In this document: positions 50,450 through 58,481 of the stretch, one piece after another | Numbering within the stretch: the stretch's first letter is position 1 | How the letters are laid out: each line of letters starts with the position of its first letter | Assembly (NCBI GenBank): GCA_910587645.1 | Contig: CAJUNA010000034.1 | Span: 1-62,429 of the forward strand | Length of the DNA: 62,429 nucleotides | Origin: an uncultured Oscillospiraceae bacterium | GTDB taxonomy: Bacteria > Bacillota > Clostridia > Oscillospirales > Oscillospiraceae | Direction of reading: 5' to 3' | Translations under genes and position numbers: made by a program | Notes under the pieces: model-generated | What the model was told of the DNA's origin: nothing | Database searches by the model: none | Seen by the model: the letters and a program-made list of their open reading frames with translations, nothing else

Positions 50450-51697
50450 TCACTGTGCTGGCTGGGCTTTCCCATCGTGGTCTGCGCCGAAGATTTTGTG
50501 GCAGTCCTCCAAGGCCTTGCTGAGCCGTTTGGAGAGGGACTGTCCCGTTTCCTCAGACACCAATGCCTGGTATACGTCCAGGAGCTGGAAACGGGGCTTT
50601 GCCCCGGCTTCCCGGTCCAGCATATACATCGGCGCGTAGCTGTACCCGCTCACCTGGGCCGTGCCGGTCACATTGTCCCGGGTCAGCTCCAGGGTCAGCA
50701 CCGCTGTTGTATCGGTGTACTCATCGTTCTGGGAGGAAATGAAGTTCCCCAGGGAGTAGCAGACAAATCCTTGCCGTCCGTCCTCCAGCGTACGGATTTC
50801 CATAGGCTGGGGCACATGGGAGTGCCCGCCCAGGATAATATCCGCGCCGTTAGCGAAGAGAAAATCCGCCATTTCCTCCTGATAGGCGTTCTGCTTGATC
50901 TGATACTCCACGCCCCAATGAATCATCACAGCAATCAGGTCTGTGCCTGCGGCTTTGGCTTGTTCCAAATCCGCCGCCAGCCGTTCCTTGTCCGGGGTGC
51001 GGAGGCTGGACAGGTAATCGGTGTTGAACACATTGATACAGTAGGGATGGTCTTTGGAAACAGGAATCCCGTTGGTGCCGTATGTATACCCCAAAAACGC
51101 CACCGAAATGCCGCCCACATCGGCCACCACAAAATTGTTGTCCCGCTCCTCCTGGGTGCGGCTGGTGCCTACATGAGCCAGCCCGGCTTCGTCCAGCACG
51201 TCCAGCGTGCGGCTTAAGCCAGCCCATCCCTTATCCAGGCTGTGGTTGTTGGCGGTCAGGCACAGGTCAAACCCAAGCTCTTTCAAACCGTAAGCCATAT
51301 CGTCCGGCGAATTGAACGCGGGATACCCGGAATATTTCGGCCCCCCGGCAAAGGTGGTCTCCAGGTTCACCACCGCGTAATCGGCGTCTTCCACGTAGGC
51401 CTTCGCGCCGTTCATCACCCGTACATAATCATATTTCTCGCCGTTCCAGGCATCGTTGGTAATGGGCATATGGCTCATGGCATCGCCGCATACGGCCAAT
51501 GTTGCCACAGTAGGCTCCGGCGGTTCCGGTTCCGGCGGCTCCTGGGCAGGCGGGGGCAGCTCCTCCCGAACATCCACAGCGGAAGCCTGCACCGGCGCGG
51601 CAGGCTCCGGGCCGGCATCCGCCGCCACGCCCTGGCCGCAGGCGCAGAGACACAGCGCCAGCAAGCCTGCCAGCAGGGCAGAAAAACGTTGTTTCAT
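50450..51697 (-). CDS. CapA-family (PGA_cap) metallophosphatase-like lipoprotein
   Basis: A 415-residue lipoprotein with lipobox LCAC (Cys20), then a Pro/Glu-rich spacer (EPPEPEPPEPT). The CapA domain includes LAVCGDAMSH, DYAVVNLETTF, LTANNHSLDKG, IHWGVEYQ and GGHSHVPQP, the Asp/Asn/His ligands of a calcineurin-like two-metal site. CapA proteins take part in poly-gamma-glutamate capsule retention or cell-surface release, but most homologues are uncharacterised. No capBC genes are present. It starts 11 bases after the SLH-linked hydrolase on the same strand, so both surface proteins are probably made together. Confidence 0.88.
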   Translation of the reverse strand: MKQRFSALLAGLLALCLCACGQGVAADAGPEPAAPVQASAVDVREELPPPAQEPPEPEPPEPTVATLAVCGDAMSHMPITNDAWNGEKYDYVRVMNGAKAYVEDADYAVVNLETTFAGGPKYSGYPAFNSPDDMAYGLKELGFDLCLTANNHSLDKGWAGLSRTLDVLDEAGLAHVGTSRTQEERDNNFVVADVGGISVAFLGYTYGTNGIPVSKDHPYCINVFNTDYLSSLRTPDKERLAADLEQAKAAGTDLIAVMIHWGVEYQIKQNAYQEEMADFLFANGADIILGGHSHVPQPMEIRTLEDGRQGFVCYSLGNFISSQNDEYTDTTAVLTLELTRDNVTGTAQVSGYSYAPMYMLDREAGAKPRFQLLDVYQALVSEETGQSLSKRLSKALEDCHKIFGADHDGKAQPAQ

Positions 51698-51708
51698 AAA
51701 AAAACCTC

Positions 51709-53667
51709 CTATTGCGCGATGGCATCGTATATGTACTGGCTGATTTCCCCGCACACAGCGTAAATCCCCCGGCTGTCCTTCGCGCCGCTTGCGCCGGAAG
51801 TAAGGACTACCACGCCGTCTCCGGTTTCCGGGTCATAGGACATGCAGTTGAACACACCGTAGGCGCTGCCGGTGTGGTAGTACAGGATATCCCGCCCATA
51901 TAAGTCATCCTGGGACCGCAGGGCCAGCGCCTGATACGTCCCGTCCGGAAGCTGCGGCTCACACCGGACTTCCATCATCTCCACCGTATCCGCTTTCAGC
52001 AATTGCAGCCCCTCATAGCGCCCATCGTTGGCCAGCAGGGCGGTCATTTTTCCCAAACCTATGGCACTCATGGTCATGCCGCCGGCGAAATACGCCCCGG
52101 TGGCCCCTGGGGGATGGTAGCGGCGGGTGTTGCTTTTCATGGCGGGCAGGCTGCGCCCCACGCCGCCATACTGGTACACGGTGCAGAGCAGGTTATGATT
52201 TTTCACGTTCCCACTTTCAAAGGCGGCGTCAATTTCCATAATCTTCCAAAAATGATCTTCCATGACCTCGTCCAAATATGCCCCCGCGGCAATTTCCAAG
52301 GTCTGCCCAAGAACGCCGAAGGCGTAGTTGTTGTAACGCCAGGAGGACGTGGCCCCCGGCCGGATTTGGGCGTATCCGCCGGATTGCAGCCTGGATTGGA
52401 CGGCTTCCCTGGACTGGGACGCGTCATCTCCCAGCGCGGCAAGGGAGGAGGTGTGGGTCAGCAGCGTCCGGATAGTGACCGGGTCGTCAGGGTAGTAAGG
52501 ATTTTTGGCGGAGACGTCCCAGTAGGCCCCGATACTTTGGTCCAGATCGGCCACGCCGTCCTCATACAGCGCCATCGCGGCCAGCCCTACGCCCACCTTT
52601 GTAATGGAAGCGATGCGCGTCTTATGGTTGGGCGTCATTCGGTCGCTTCCCTTAGTGGCCCAGCCGTAGGCGTAAGCATCGGTGACCTGGCCTCTTTCGA
52701 TCACTGCCACCTGCAAGCCCACCGCGCCGTACTTGGCGGCTACGGCGTCCACCTTGCTCTGGATGTCCTCATGCTTTGCCAAACTGACACTTTCAATGGC
52801 CGCCTGAAGCTGTTCCGCCAGGACTCCCGCCACCGGCTCCGTCCCGGCATAGGCGTCAAAGGCCGTCAACACCTGTGCGAGCTGCCCCCGGGAGACAGGC
52901 AGGGAGCGGTGAATGGTATTCCCCACCATTCCGGCGAAGATCCCATTTTCCAGCGCCCAAGCCATTGGCTCCCGGGCATACGCCAGGATTTCCCCGCCAT
53001 CCCGGTATGCGGCCAAGGTTTCGCTGGCAGCTTGTCCGCCGCCTTCCGCCGCGAAGCGGTAGAGGAATACGGCAAGCTGTTCCCGTGTCACAGGCTTTTG
53101 GGGCTCAAAAGAGCCGTCCGCCGTGCCGGTAACAACGCCGTTTTCCACCGCCCAGCTCACGGCGTCTGCGTACCACGCCCCGCTGTCCATGTCAAGAAAG
53201 GCGATGGCGGTGTTGGATTCCACCGCGCCGCTCATGCGGTGGAGGACGGCGGCGAGACTGGCGCGGGTTACATAGCCGTCCGGGTCGAAACGATCCCCGT
53301 CCACGCCCTCCAGATAGGAACGGCAGACAACATAGCCAACAAAAGCGGCCCGGGGGTCTCCGTCAGGCACATCTCCAAAGCGGACGGCGCGAACCTCCTC
53401 CAGGGTAAGACCAGGTGTTTCTTCTTCGGCAGCAATCTCATAGACCTCCAGGGTTCCATCCTCCCCACCCTCCGTTTCTTCTGCGCCATTTTCAGGCGTT
53501 TCCTCCCCGCACAACAGGGACGTGGTTTCCAGCCCGTCAGAGGATGCAAGGAATCCCGCTGGCTCTATAGAGCCAGCGGACTGCGGGGCAGGTCCCGCAG
53601 TCCGGGCGTATCCTGCCGCCAGGGAGAGGACGCCCAGGAATAAGAACAACCCAATGATTTTCTTCAT
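51709..53667 (-). CDS. secreted serine hydrolase (class C beta-lactamase fold) with three SLH domains
   Basis: A 652-residue exported protein (signal peptide about 1-22). Residues about 90-285 hold three S-layer homology units (FGDVPDGDPRAAFVGYVVCR, AFLDMDSGAWYADAVSWAVE, EPMAWALENGIFAG) that would anchor it to cell-wall polymers. Residues about 310-650 form a beta-lactamase-family domain with all catalytic motifs: SITK (Ser-x-x-Lys, about 356), RYNNY (Tyr-x-Asn) and HTG. Such domains are usually DD-peptidases or esterases. An acidic linker lies between signal peptide and SLH part. The ATG at 53667 opens the transcript with the CapA-like gene. Confidence 0.9.
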   Translation of the reverse strand: MKKIIGLFLFLGVLSLAAGYARTAGPAPQSAGSIEPAGFLASSDGLETTSLLCGEETPENGAEETEGGEDGTLEVYEIAAEEETPGLTLEEVRAVRFGDVPDGDPRAAFVGYVVCRSYLEGVDGDRFDPDGYVTRASLAAVLHRMSGAVESNTAIAFLDMDSGAWYADAVSWAVENGVVTGTADGSFEPQKPVTREQLAVFLYRFAAEGGGQAASETLAAYRDGGEILAYAREPMAWALENGIFAGMVGNTIHRSLPVSRGQLAQVLTAFDAYAGTEPVAGVLAEQLQAAIESVSLAKHEDIQSKVDAVAAKYGAVGLQVAVIERGQVTDAYAYGWATKGSDRMTPNHKTRIASITKVGVGLAAMALYEDGVADLDQSIGAYWDVSAKNPYYPDDPVTIRTLLTHTSSLAALGDDASQSREAVQSRLQSGGYAQIRPGATSSWRYNNYAFGVLGQTLEIAAGAYLDEVMEDHFWKIMEIDAAFESGNVKNHNLLCTVYQYGGVGRSLPAMKSNTRRYHPPGATGAYFAGGMTMSAIGLGKMTALLANDGRYEGLQLLKADTVEMMEVRCEPQLPDGTYQALALRSQDDLYGRDILYYHTGSAYGVFNCMSYDPETGDGVVVLTSGASGAKDSRGIYAVCGEISQYIYDAIAQ

Positions 53668-53926
53668 AGGTCATAACTCCTTCGTGTCGAACTCCCTTTA
53701 TCATACAAGATTCGATGCGGTCTGTCAAACCCCTGACGGCGGACAGGCGTTACATTTGCAGGCCGCTGGTTACTATGGCTAGTTGCTTGCGATGTGCAGG
53801 GGCTTACATAACATCCTACAAAATTTTACAAGGCTTGGGTTTTCCCCGGCCTTGTGCAAACCGCACAAGAATAAAAGACAGGTTTTTGCGAATCCTACAA
53901 AAATGTAAATTCCTATGTTTTCCCCC
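53668..53926. other. gene-free stretch upstream of the maltodextrin module
   Basis: Apart from the control region of the SLH-hydrolase gene on the minus strand, no coding frame or strong hairpin is seen here. It becomes AT-rich towards the promoter at 53927. Confidence 0.5.
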
Positions 53927-53954
53927 TTGCAAAATCAAAAAAATATGCTACAAT
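53927..53954 (+). promoter_or_regulatory. promoter of the 54-58 kb sugar-uptake genes
   Basis: TTGCAA (53927-53932) and TACAAT (53949-53954) with a 16-base spacer. A LacI-type operator follows 13 bases downstream. Confidence 0.65.
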
Positions 53955-53967
53955 AAACCCATTGCTG

Positions 53968-53989
53968 GAAACGTTACCGATAACGTTTC
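53968..53989. promoter_or_regulatory. LacI-family operator
   Basis: GAAACGTTA and TAACGTTTC are perfect complements around CCGA, giving a 22-bp palindrome with central AACGTTA half-sites, overlapping the probable transcription start. The LacI-family gene at 57303 is the natural candidate to bind it. Confidence 0.78.
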
Positions 53990-54028
53990 TGAATTTGTAA
54001 CATATGGATGAAAACAGGAGGAAACACT

Positions 54029-55345
54029 ATGAAAAGAAAAGTTTTGGCTCTGATGCTGGCTGCGGTAATGAGCCTGGCCCTGCTGGCCGGCTGCGGCGGC
54101 GACAACAAGGGCGGCGGCTCCGGCGATGAGGGAGGATCCCCTTCTGCCGCCGGCGGTTCTGTCTACTGGCTGAACTTCAAGCCCGAATCTGATGAAGTGC
54201 TCCAGAACGTGGCGAAGCTGTACAAGGAAAAGACCGGCGTGGACGTGAAGGTCGTGACCGCCGCTGCGGGCACCTATAACCAGCAGCTCAACGCCGAGAT
54301 GGACAAATCCAATCCCCCCACCATGTTCGTTATCGGCAACCAGGCCGGTGTAAAGGACTGGGCGGACTACGCGCTGGATCTCACCGGCACCGCCATTGCC
54401 AACGAGCTGAACACGGACGCTTACAACCTTTATGACGAATCCGGCAAGCTGGTCTCCATCGGCTACTGCTATGAGTGCTACGGCATCATCGTCAACCCCG
54501 ACCTGGTAGAGAAGGCCGGCCACAGCATGGACGAAATCAAGAACTTTGACGGGCTGAAGGCCGTGGTGGAGGACATCCATGCCAACGCCGCCACCCTGGG
54601 CTTTGACGCGTTCACCTCCTGCGACATGGACGGCTCCTCCTCCTGGCGCTTTACCGGCCACATGGCAAACCTGGAGTACTACTATGAGCAGGAAGGCAAG
54701 GCCTGGACCGAGTGCCCCGCCACCATCACCGGCAAGTACATGGAGAACTTCAAGAACCTGTACGACCTGTGCATCAACAACAGCCTGACCGACCCCAAGG
54801 ACCTGGCGACCGGCGGCCATGACGCCAGCCAGGAGTTCAAGGATGGCAAGGCCGCTTTCCAGGTGCAGGGCTCCTGGGAGTTCGAAGGCATGAAGGATTC
54901 TGTCCCCAACGCTACCATGATCCCCTACTACTGCGGCGTGGCCGGTGAGGAAAAGGCCGGTCTCAACTGCGGCACCGAGAACTGCTGGGCTATCAACGCC
55001 AAAGCTTCCCCCGAGAACCAGCAGGCCACCATGGACTTCATGGTCTGGTGCGTCACTGATCCCGAGGCTTCCCGGATGCTGGTTGACACTTTCGGCGTTA
55101 TGCCTTACAAGAACGCCGCCGAGTCCACCAACGCTCTCCTGGCCGATGCCAACGAGTACAGCAACAACGGCTGCTACGTTATGAACTGGGCCACCAACTT
55201 CCAGCCCAACGTAGACGACTACCGCGCCGCCCTGGTGTCCGCCCTGAACCAGTACAACGCCGACCAGTCCGATGCCAACTGGGAGCTTGTCCGCACCGCC
55301 TTTGTGGACGGCTGGGCTACCCAGTACCAGGCTGCCAACGGCTGA
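54029..55345 (+). CDS. sugar ABC transporter substrate-binding lipoprotein
   Basis: A 438-residue lipoprotein, lipobox LLAGC (Cys22), a Gly/Ser-rich linker, then a type-1 solute-binding fold. Two lobes are indicated by VAKLYKEKTGVDVKVVTAAA near the start and NCWAINAKASPENQQATMDF towards the end. The glycogen phosphorylase and LacI regulator downstream suggest a malto-oligosaccharide or other glucan fragment as ligand (inference). AGGAGG lies before the ATG at 54029. A strong hairpin after the gene would leave more binding protein than permease. Confidence 0.9.
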   Translation: MKRKVLALMLAAVMSLALLAGCGGDNKGGGSGDEGGSPSAAGGSVYWLNFKPESDEVLQNVAKLYKEKTGVDVKVVTAAAGTYNQQLNAEMDKSNPPTMFVIGNQAGVKDWADYALDLTGTAIANELNTDAYNLYDESGKLVSIGYCYECYGIIVNPDLVEKAGHSMDEIKNFDGLKAVVEDIHANAATLGFDAFTSCDMDGSSSWRFTGHMANLEYYYEQEGKAWTECPATITGKYMENFKNLYDLCINNSLTDPKDLATGGHDASQEFKDGKAAFQVQGSWEFEGMKDSVPNATMIPYYCGVAGEEKAGLNCGTENCWAINAKASPENQQATMDFMVWCVTDPEASRMLVDTFGVMPYKNAAESTNALLADANEYSNNGCYVMNWATNFQPNVDDYRAALVSALNQYNADQSDANWELVRTAFVDGWATQYQAANG

Positions 55346-55395
55346 TACGCCGGCAGTCCCAATCCATTTTAGCGAACCCTACAGCGTAATAGACC

Positions 55396-55433
55396 AGGCG
55401 GCGGGGCGGGCGTTTTCGCCCGTCCCGCCGCCT
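55396..55433 (+). terminator. stem-loop between binding-protein and permease genes (attenuator/RNA stabiliser)
   Basis: A 17-bp stem with one G-T wobble, arms beginning AGGCGGCGGG and ending CCCGCCGCCT, with a TTTT loop. Few Ts follow (GTTATCC), so it probably stabilises the upstream message and only partly terminates. Confidence 0.75.
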
Positions 55434-55468
55434 GTTATCCTCAAAAATTGAGAAAGGGAGCTGAGACC

Positions 55469-56374
55469 TTGAAAGAGAAAAAAATCACAGGCGGCAATAC
55501 CATCCGTAAATCGACACGGCGCTGGTGGCCGCTGTTTTTAGGCCCTGTGACCGCCGCCTTCTGTATCGGTTTCGTGTGGCCGTTCCTCCAGGGCATCTAT
55601 CTTTCCCTGTGCAAATTCCGGCTGATTTCCGATGCGGAATTGATCGGCTTCGGCAACTATGTCAAGGCCTTTCAGGATGCGTCCTTTACCCACGCTTTCT
55701 GGTACACGGCGCTGTTTGCGGTTACCAGCCTGGTGCTGATTAATGTGCTGGCTTTCGCCGTAGCCTACGCCCTGACCCAGAATATCAAGGGCAGCAACCT
55801 TTTCCGGACGGTCTTCTTCATGCCCAACCTGATTGGCGGCATTGTCCTGGGCTACATCTGGTCGATGATTTTTGACGGTATCCTCAGCCGGTTTAATACC
55901 TCCATCCTCCTTAACTCCAAGTTCGGCTTCTGGGGGTTGATTATCCTCATGTGCTGGCAGCAGATCGGTTATATGATGATTATTTATATCGCCGGCCTCC
56001 AGGCCGTGCCGGAGGATATGATCGAAGCCGCGCGGATCGATGGCGCGACAAAGGCCCAGACCCTGTTCCGTGTCACCATCCCCAACGTGATGCCTTCCAT
56101 CACCATCTGCATGTTCCTCTCCCTGACCAACGGCTTCAAGCTGTTCGACCAGAACCTGGCCCTGACAGCCGGCCAGCCCTTCATTATTCAGCCGGACGGA
56201 TCCACCATTAAGACCACGGAAATGCTGGCGCTGAATATTTACAACACGTTTTATGGCTCCAACTCGGCCTCCCAGGGCGTTGCCCAGGCAAAGGCGGTCA
56301 TCTTCTTTGTCCTGGTTGCCGGACTGGGTCTCGCCCAGCTTGGCTACACCCGCAAGAAGGAGGTACAGCAGTAA
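55469..56374 (+). CDS. ABC transporter permease, CUT1 type (MalF-like)
   Basis: A 301-residue permease with six helices, starting WPLFLGPVTAAFCIGFVWPF after a short basic head. The EAA loop is EDMIEAARIDGATKAQTLF. The long periplasmic insertion of enteric MalF is absent, as in most Gram-positive homologues. The start is a TTG at 55469, with AAAGGGAG (55453-55460) 8 bases upstream; an upstream TTG at 55448 has no such site. Its stop shares one base with the next ATG. Confidence 0.92.
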   Translation: MKEKKITGGNTIRKSTRRWWPLFLGPVTAAFCIGFVWPFLQGIYLSLCKFRLISDAELIGFGNYVKAFQDASFTHAFWYTALFAVTSLVLINVLAFAVAYALTQNIKGSNLFRTVFFMPNLIGGIVLGYIWSMIFDGILSRFNTSILLNSKFGFWGLIILMCWQQIGYMMIIYIAGLQAVPEDMIEAARIDGATKAQTLFRVTIPNVMPSITICMFLSLTNGFKLFDQNLALTAGQPFIIQPDGSTIKTTEMLALNIYNTFYGSNSASQGVAQAKAVIFFVLVAGLGLAQLGYTRKKEVQQ

Positions 56375-57231
56375 TGAAAAAGAACTCTCTAGCCGCTGAA
56401 CGCCGGGGCAAGACGGTTTTATCCATTGCCCTGGGTATTATTTCCGTCATTTATGTACTGCCTGTTTTCGCGGTAGTCCTCAATTCCTTCAAGCTCAACA
56501 CCTTTGTCAAGACCGACACCTTCGCCCTCCCTATTGGAGAGATGTCTGCGGGATTTGATAACTTTATCAAGGGCATGACCTTCGGCAACTACCCCTTTTT
56601 CAAAAGTGTGCTGTACAGCGTCGTTATTACGCTTTTATCCACCGCGCTGATTCTTGTTTGCACTTCCATGGCGGCGTGGTACATTACCCGGGTGGATTCC
56701 GTCTTTTGCCGGGCGTTGTACTATCTGTGCGTGTTTTCCATGGTGGTGCCCTTCCAGATGGTCATGTTCACCCTGTCCAAGACGGCGGACCAGCTCCATC
56801 TGAATACGCCCTGGACGATCCCCATTGTCTATTTAGGCTTTGGCGCGGGGCTGGCGATTTTTATGTTCACGGGGTTTGTGAAATCTATCCCGCTGGAAAT
56901 CGAGGAAGCGGCCGCCATCGACGGCTGCGGCCCCCTGCGGACATATTTTTCCGTGGTGTGGCCCATGCTCAAGCCAACAATGATCTCTGTTGGGATTCTC
57001 GAAATCATGTGGGTTTGGAACGATTACCTGCTCCCCGTGCTGGTACTGGATATTAACGATTACCGGACGATTACCATTCACATCCAGTATTTGAAGGGGA
57101 GCTATGGCACCGTGGACTTAGGCGCGACGATGGCGCTGATCCTCCTGAGCATTATTCCCGTCATCGCCTTCTACCTGACCTGCCAGAAGCACATTATTAA
57201 AGGCGTGGCCGCTGGCGCGGTGAAGGGATAA
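56374..57231 (+). CDS. ABC transporter permease, CUT1 type (MalG-like)
   Basis: A 285-residue permease. Six membrane segments start with VLSIALGIISVIYVLPVFAV. The EAA motif is PLEIEEAAAIDGCGPLRTYF. It overlaps the MalF-like gene by one base, so the two are coupled. No ATPase gene follows; instead comes the LacI regulator. The complex must borrow a nucleotide-binding subunit, and the MalK/MsmK-type protein at 39479-40768 is the only candidate in the window. Confidence 0.92.
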   Translation: MKKNSLAAERRGKTVLSIALGIISVIYVLPVFAVVLNSFKLNTFVKTDTFALPIGEMSAGFDNFIKGMTFGNYPFFKSVLYSVVITLLSTALILVCTSMAAWYITRVDSVFCRALYYLCVFSMVVPFQMVMFTLSKTADQLHLNTPWTIPIVYLGFGAGLAIFMFTGFVKSIPLEIEEAAAIDGCGPLRTYFSVVWPMLKPTMISVGILEIMWVWNDYLLPVLVLDINDYRTITIHIQYLKGSYGTVDLGATMALILLSIIPVIAFYLTCQKHIIKGVAAGAVKG

Positions 57232-57302
57232 CAGTGTCTTTACCCACCCCGGGGCGGGAAGCCTCGGGGCAAAAAAAGAAACCCCGGCAAGGAGGTGCTT
57301 TT

Positions 57303-58337
57303 CTGACAATTAAAGATATTGCCCGCCTGTCCGGCTGCGGTGTGGCAACGGTATCCCGGGTTCTGAACAACCACCCTGATGTCAGCGAGGAAACCCGCCG
57401 CAAAGTGATGGAAGTTGTGGAAGCCCACGGCTTCCAGCCCAATAATAACGCCAAGCACCTCAAGCAGCAGGCCGGCACCAGCATTGCCGTGATCGTGAAA
57501 GGATCACAAAACATGCTTTTCGCGGATTTAGTAGAGCGGATCCAGACCCTTTTCCGGGAAGCGGGCCGGGATTCCTCCATATACTATCTGGACGAGGACG
57601 CCGATGAGGTAGCCTACGCCCTCAAGCTGTGCAGGGAGCGGAAGCCCATGGGCATCATGTTCCTGGGCGGCGATCTGGAGCTGTTCCAGCAGCGGTTTGG
57701 GCACATTAATATTCCCTGTCTCCTGCTGACCAACAGCGCCCAATCCCTGGGCTTTGAAAACCTCTCCTCCATTACCACCAATGATGAGGAGGCGGCCTAC
57801 CAGGTGATCCGCTTCTTGGCGGACCGGGGCCACCAGCATATCGGGGTATTGGGCGGCAACTGGTCCTGCGCCCAGATCAGCTACAGCCGTTTTCTGGGGT
57901 GCCAGAAAGCTTTCCAGGAGCTTGGCCTCCCCTTTAGCGCAGGGCGCCAGTGCGAGCCATGCCGTTACTCGATGGCGGAGGCCTACGCCGCTACCCGCCG
58001 CCTGCTGGGCCGCTGCCCGGAGCTGACCGCCATTTTCGCCGTCAGCGATGTGATGGCCATGGGGGCTATCCGGGCCATGCGGGATTTGGGGAAGCGGGTG
58101 CCGGAGGATGTGTCTATCGTTGGCTTTGACGGCATCGCCATCGCGGACTTCCTGGTCCCCCGCCTGACCACCGTGCGCCAGAATACCCAGCATATGGCGG
58201 AGCGGGGCGTAGACGTGCTGCTGCGGAATATCGAGCGGGGCGCCCATCCCTTCCATGAGGTGGTGCCCTTCCAGCTTATCAGCGGCGAGAGCGTAGCCCG
58301 GCTGCTGCCAAGAATGAAGGATGGGCCTGCGCCTTGA
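57303..58337 (+). CDS. LacI-family transcriptional regulator (apparent CTG start)
   Basis: A 344-residue regulator. The N-terminal helix-turn-helix reads TIKDIARLSGCGVATVSRVL and the hinge helix AKHLKQQ. The periplasmic-binding-protein-like core has TTNDEEAAYQVIRFLADRGH, AIFAVSDVMAMGAIRAM and SIVGFDGIAIADFLVPRLTT. Family members start one or two residues before TIKDIA. In this frame that position is CTG, with AAGGAGG seven bases upstream. The nearest standard start is a GTG at 57234 with AAGGG, which would add 23 unusual residues. I prefer the CTG. It should bind the operator at 53968-53989. Confidence 0.88.
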   Translation: MTIKDIARLSGCGVATVSRVLNNHPDVSEETRRKVMEVVEAHGFQPNNNAKHLKQQAGTSIAVIVKGSQNMLFADLVERIQTLFREAGRDSSIYYLDEDADEVAYALKLCRERKPMGIMFLGGDLELFQQRFGHINIPCLLLTNSAQSLGFENLSSITTNDEEAAYQVIRFLADRGHQHIGVLGGNWSCAQISYSRFLGCQKAFQELGLPFSAGRQCEPCRYSMAEAYAATRRLLGRCPELTAIFAVSDVMAMGAIRAMRDLGKRVPEDVSIVGFDGIAIADFLVPRLTTVRQNTQHMAERGVDVLLRNIERGAHPFHEVVPFQLISGESVARLLPRMKDGPAP

Positions 58338-58481
58338 GGGGGAAATTGCCCATAGCCGCGCAAAACGGCCATGGGCAATCCGGCGCACGGCAGAAAAAGT
58401 AATTTCATGGGGGTTCCCTGGCCATCTTGGTTTTTCCAGAGATTTTTTCATTTTCATCCTGAAAGGAGTGCTGATTTCATC

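Noticed and set aside
53968..53989. CcpA catabolite-repression (cre) site
   Set aside because: The palindrome has AACGTTA half-sites around a 4-base centre and does not match the TGNAANCGNTNNCA pattern well. The linked LacI regulator is a better candidate.
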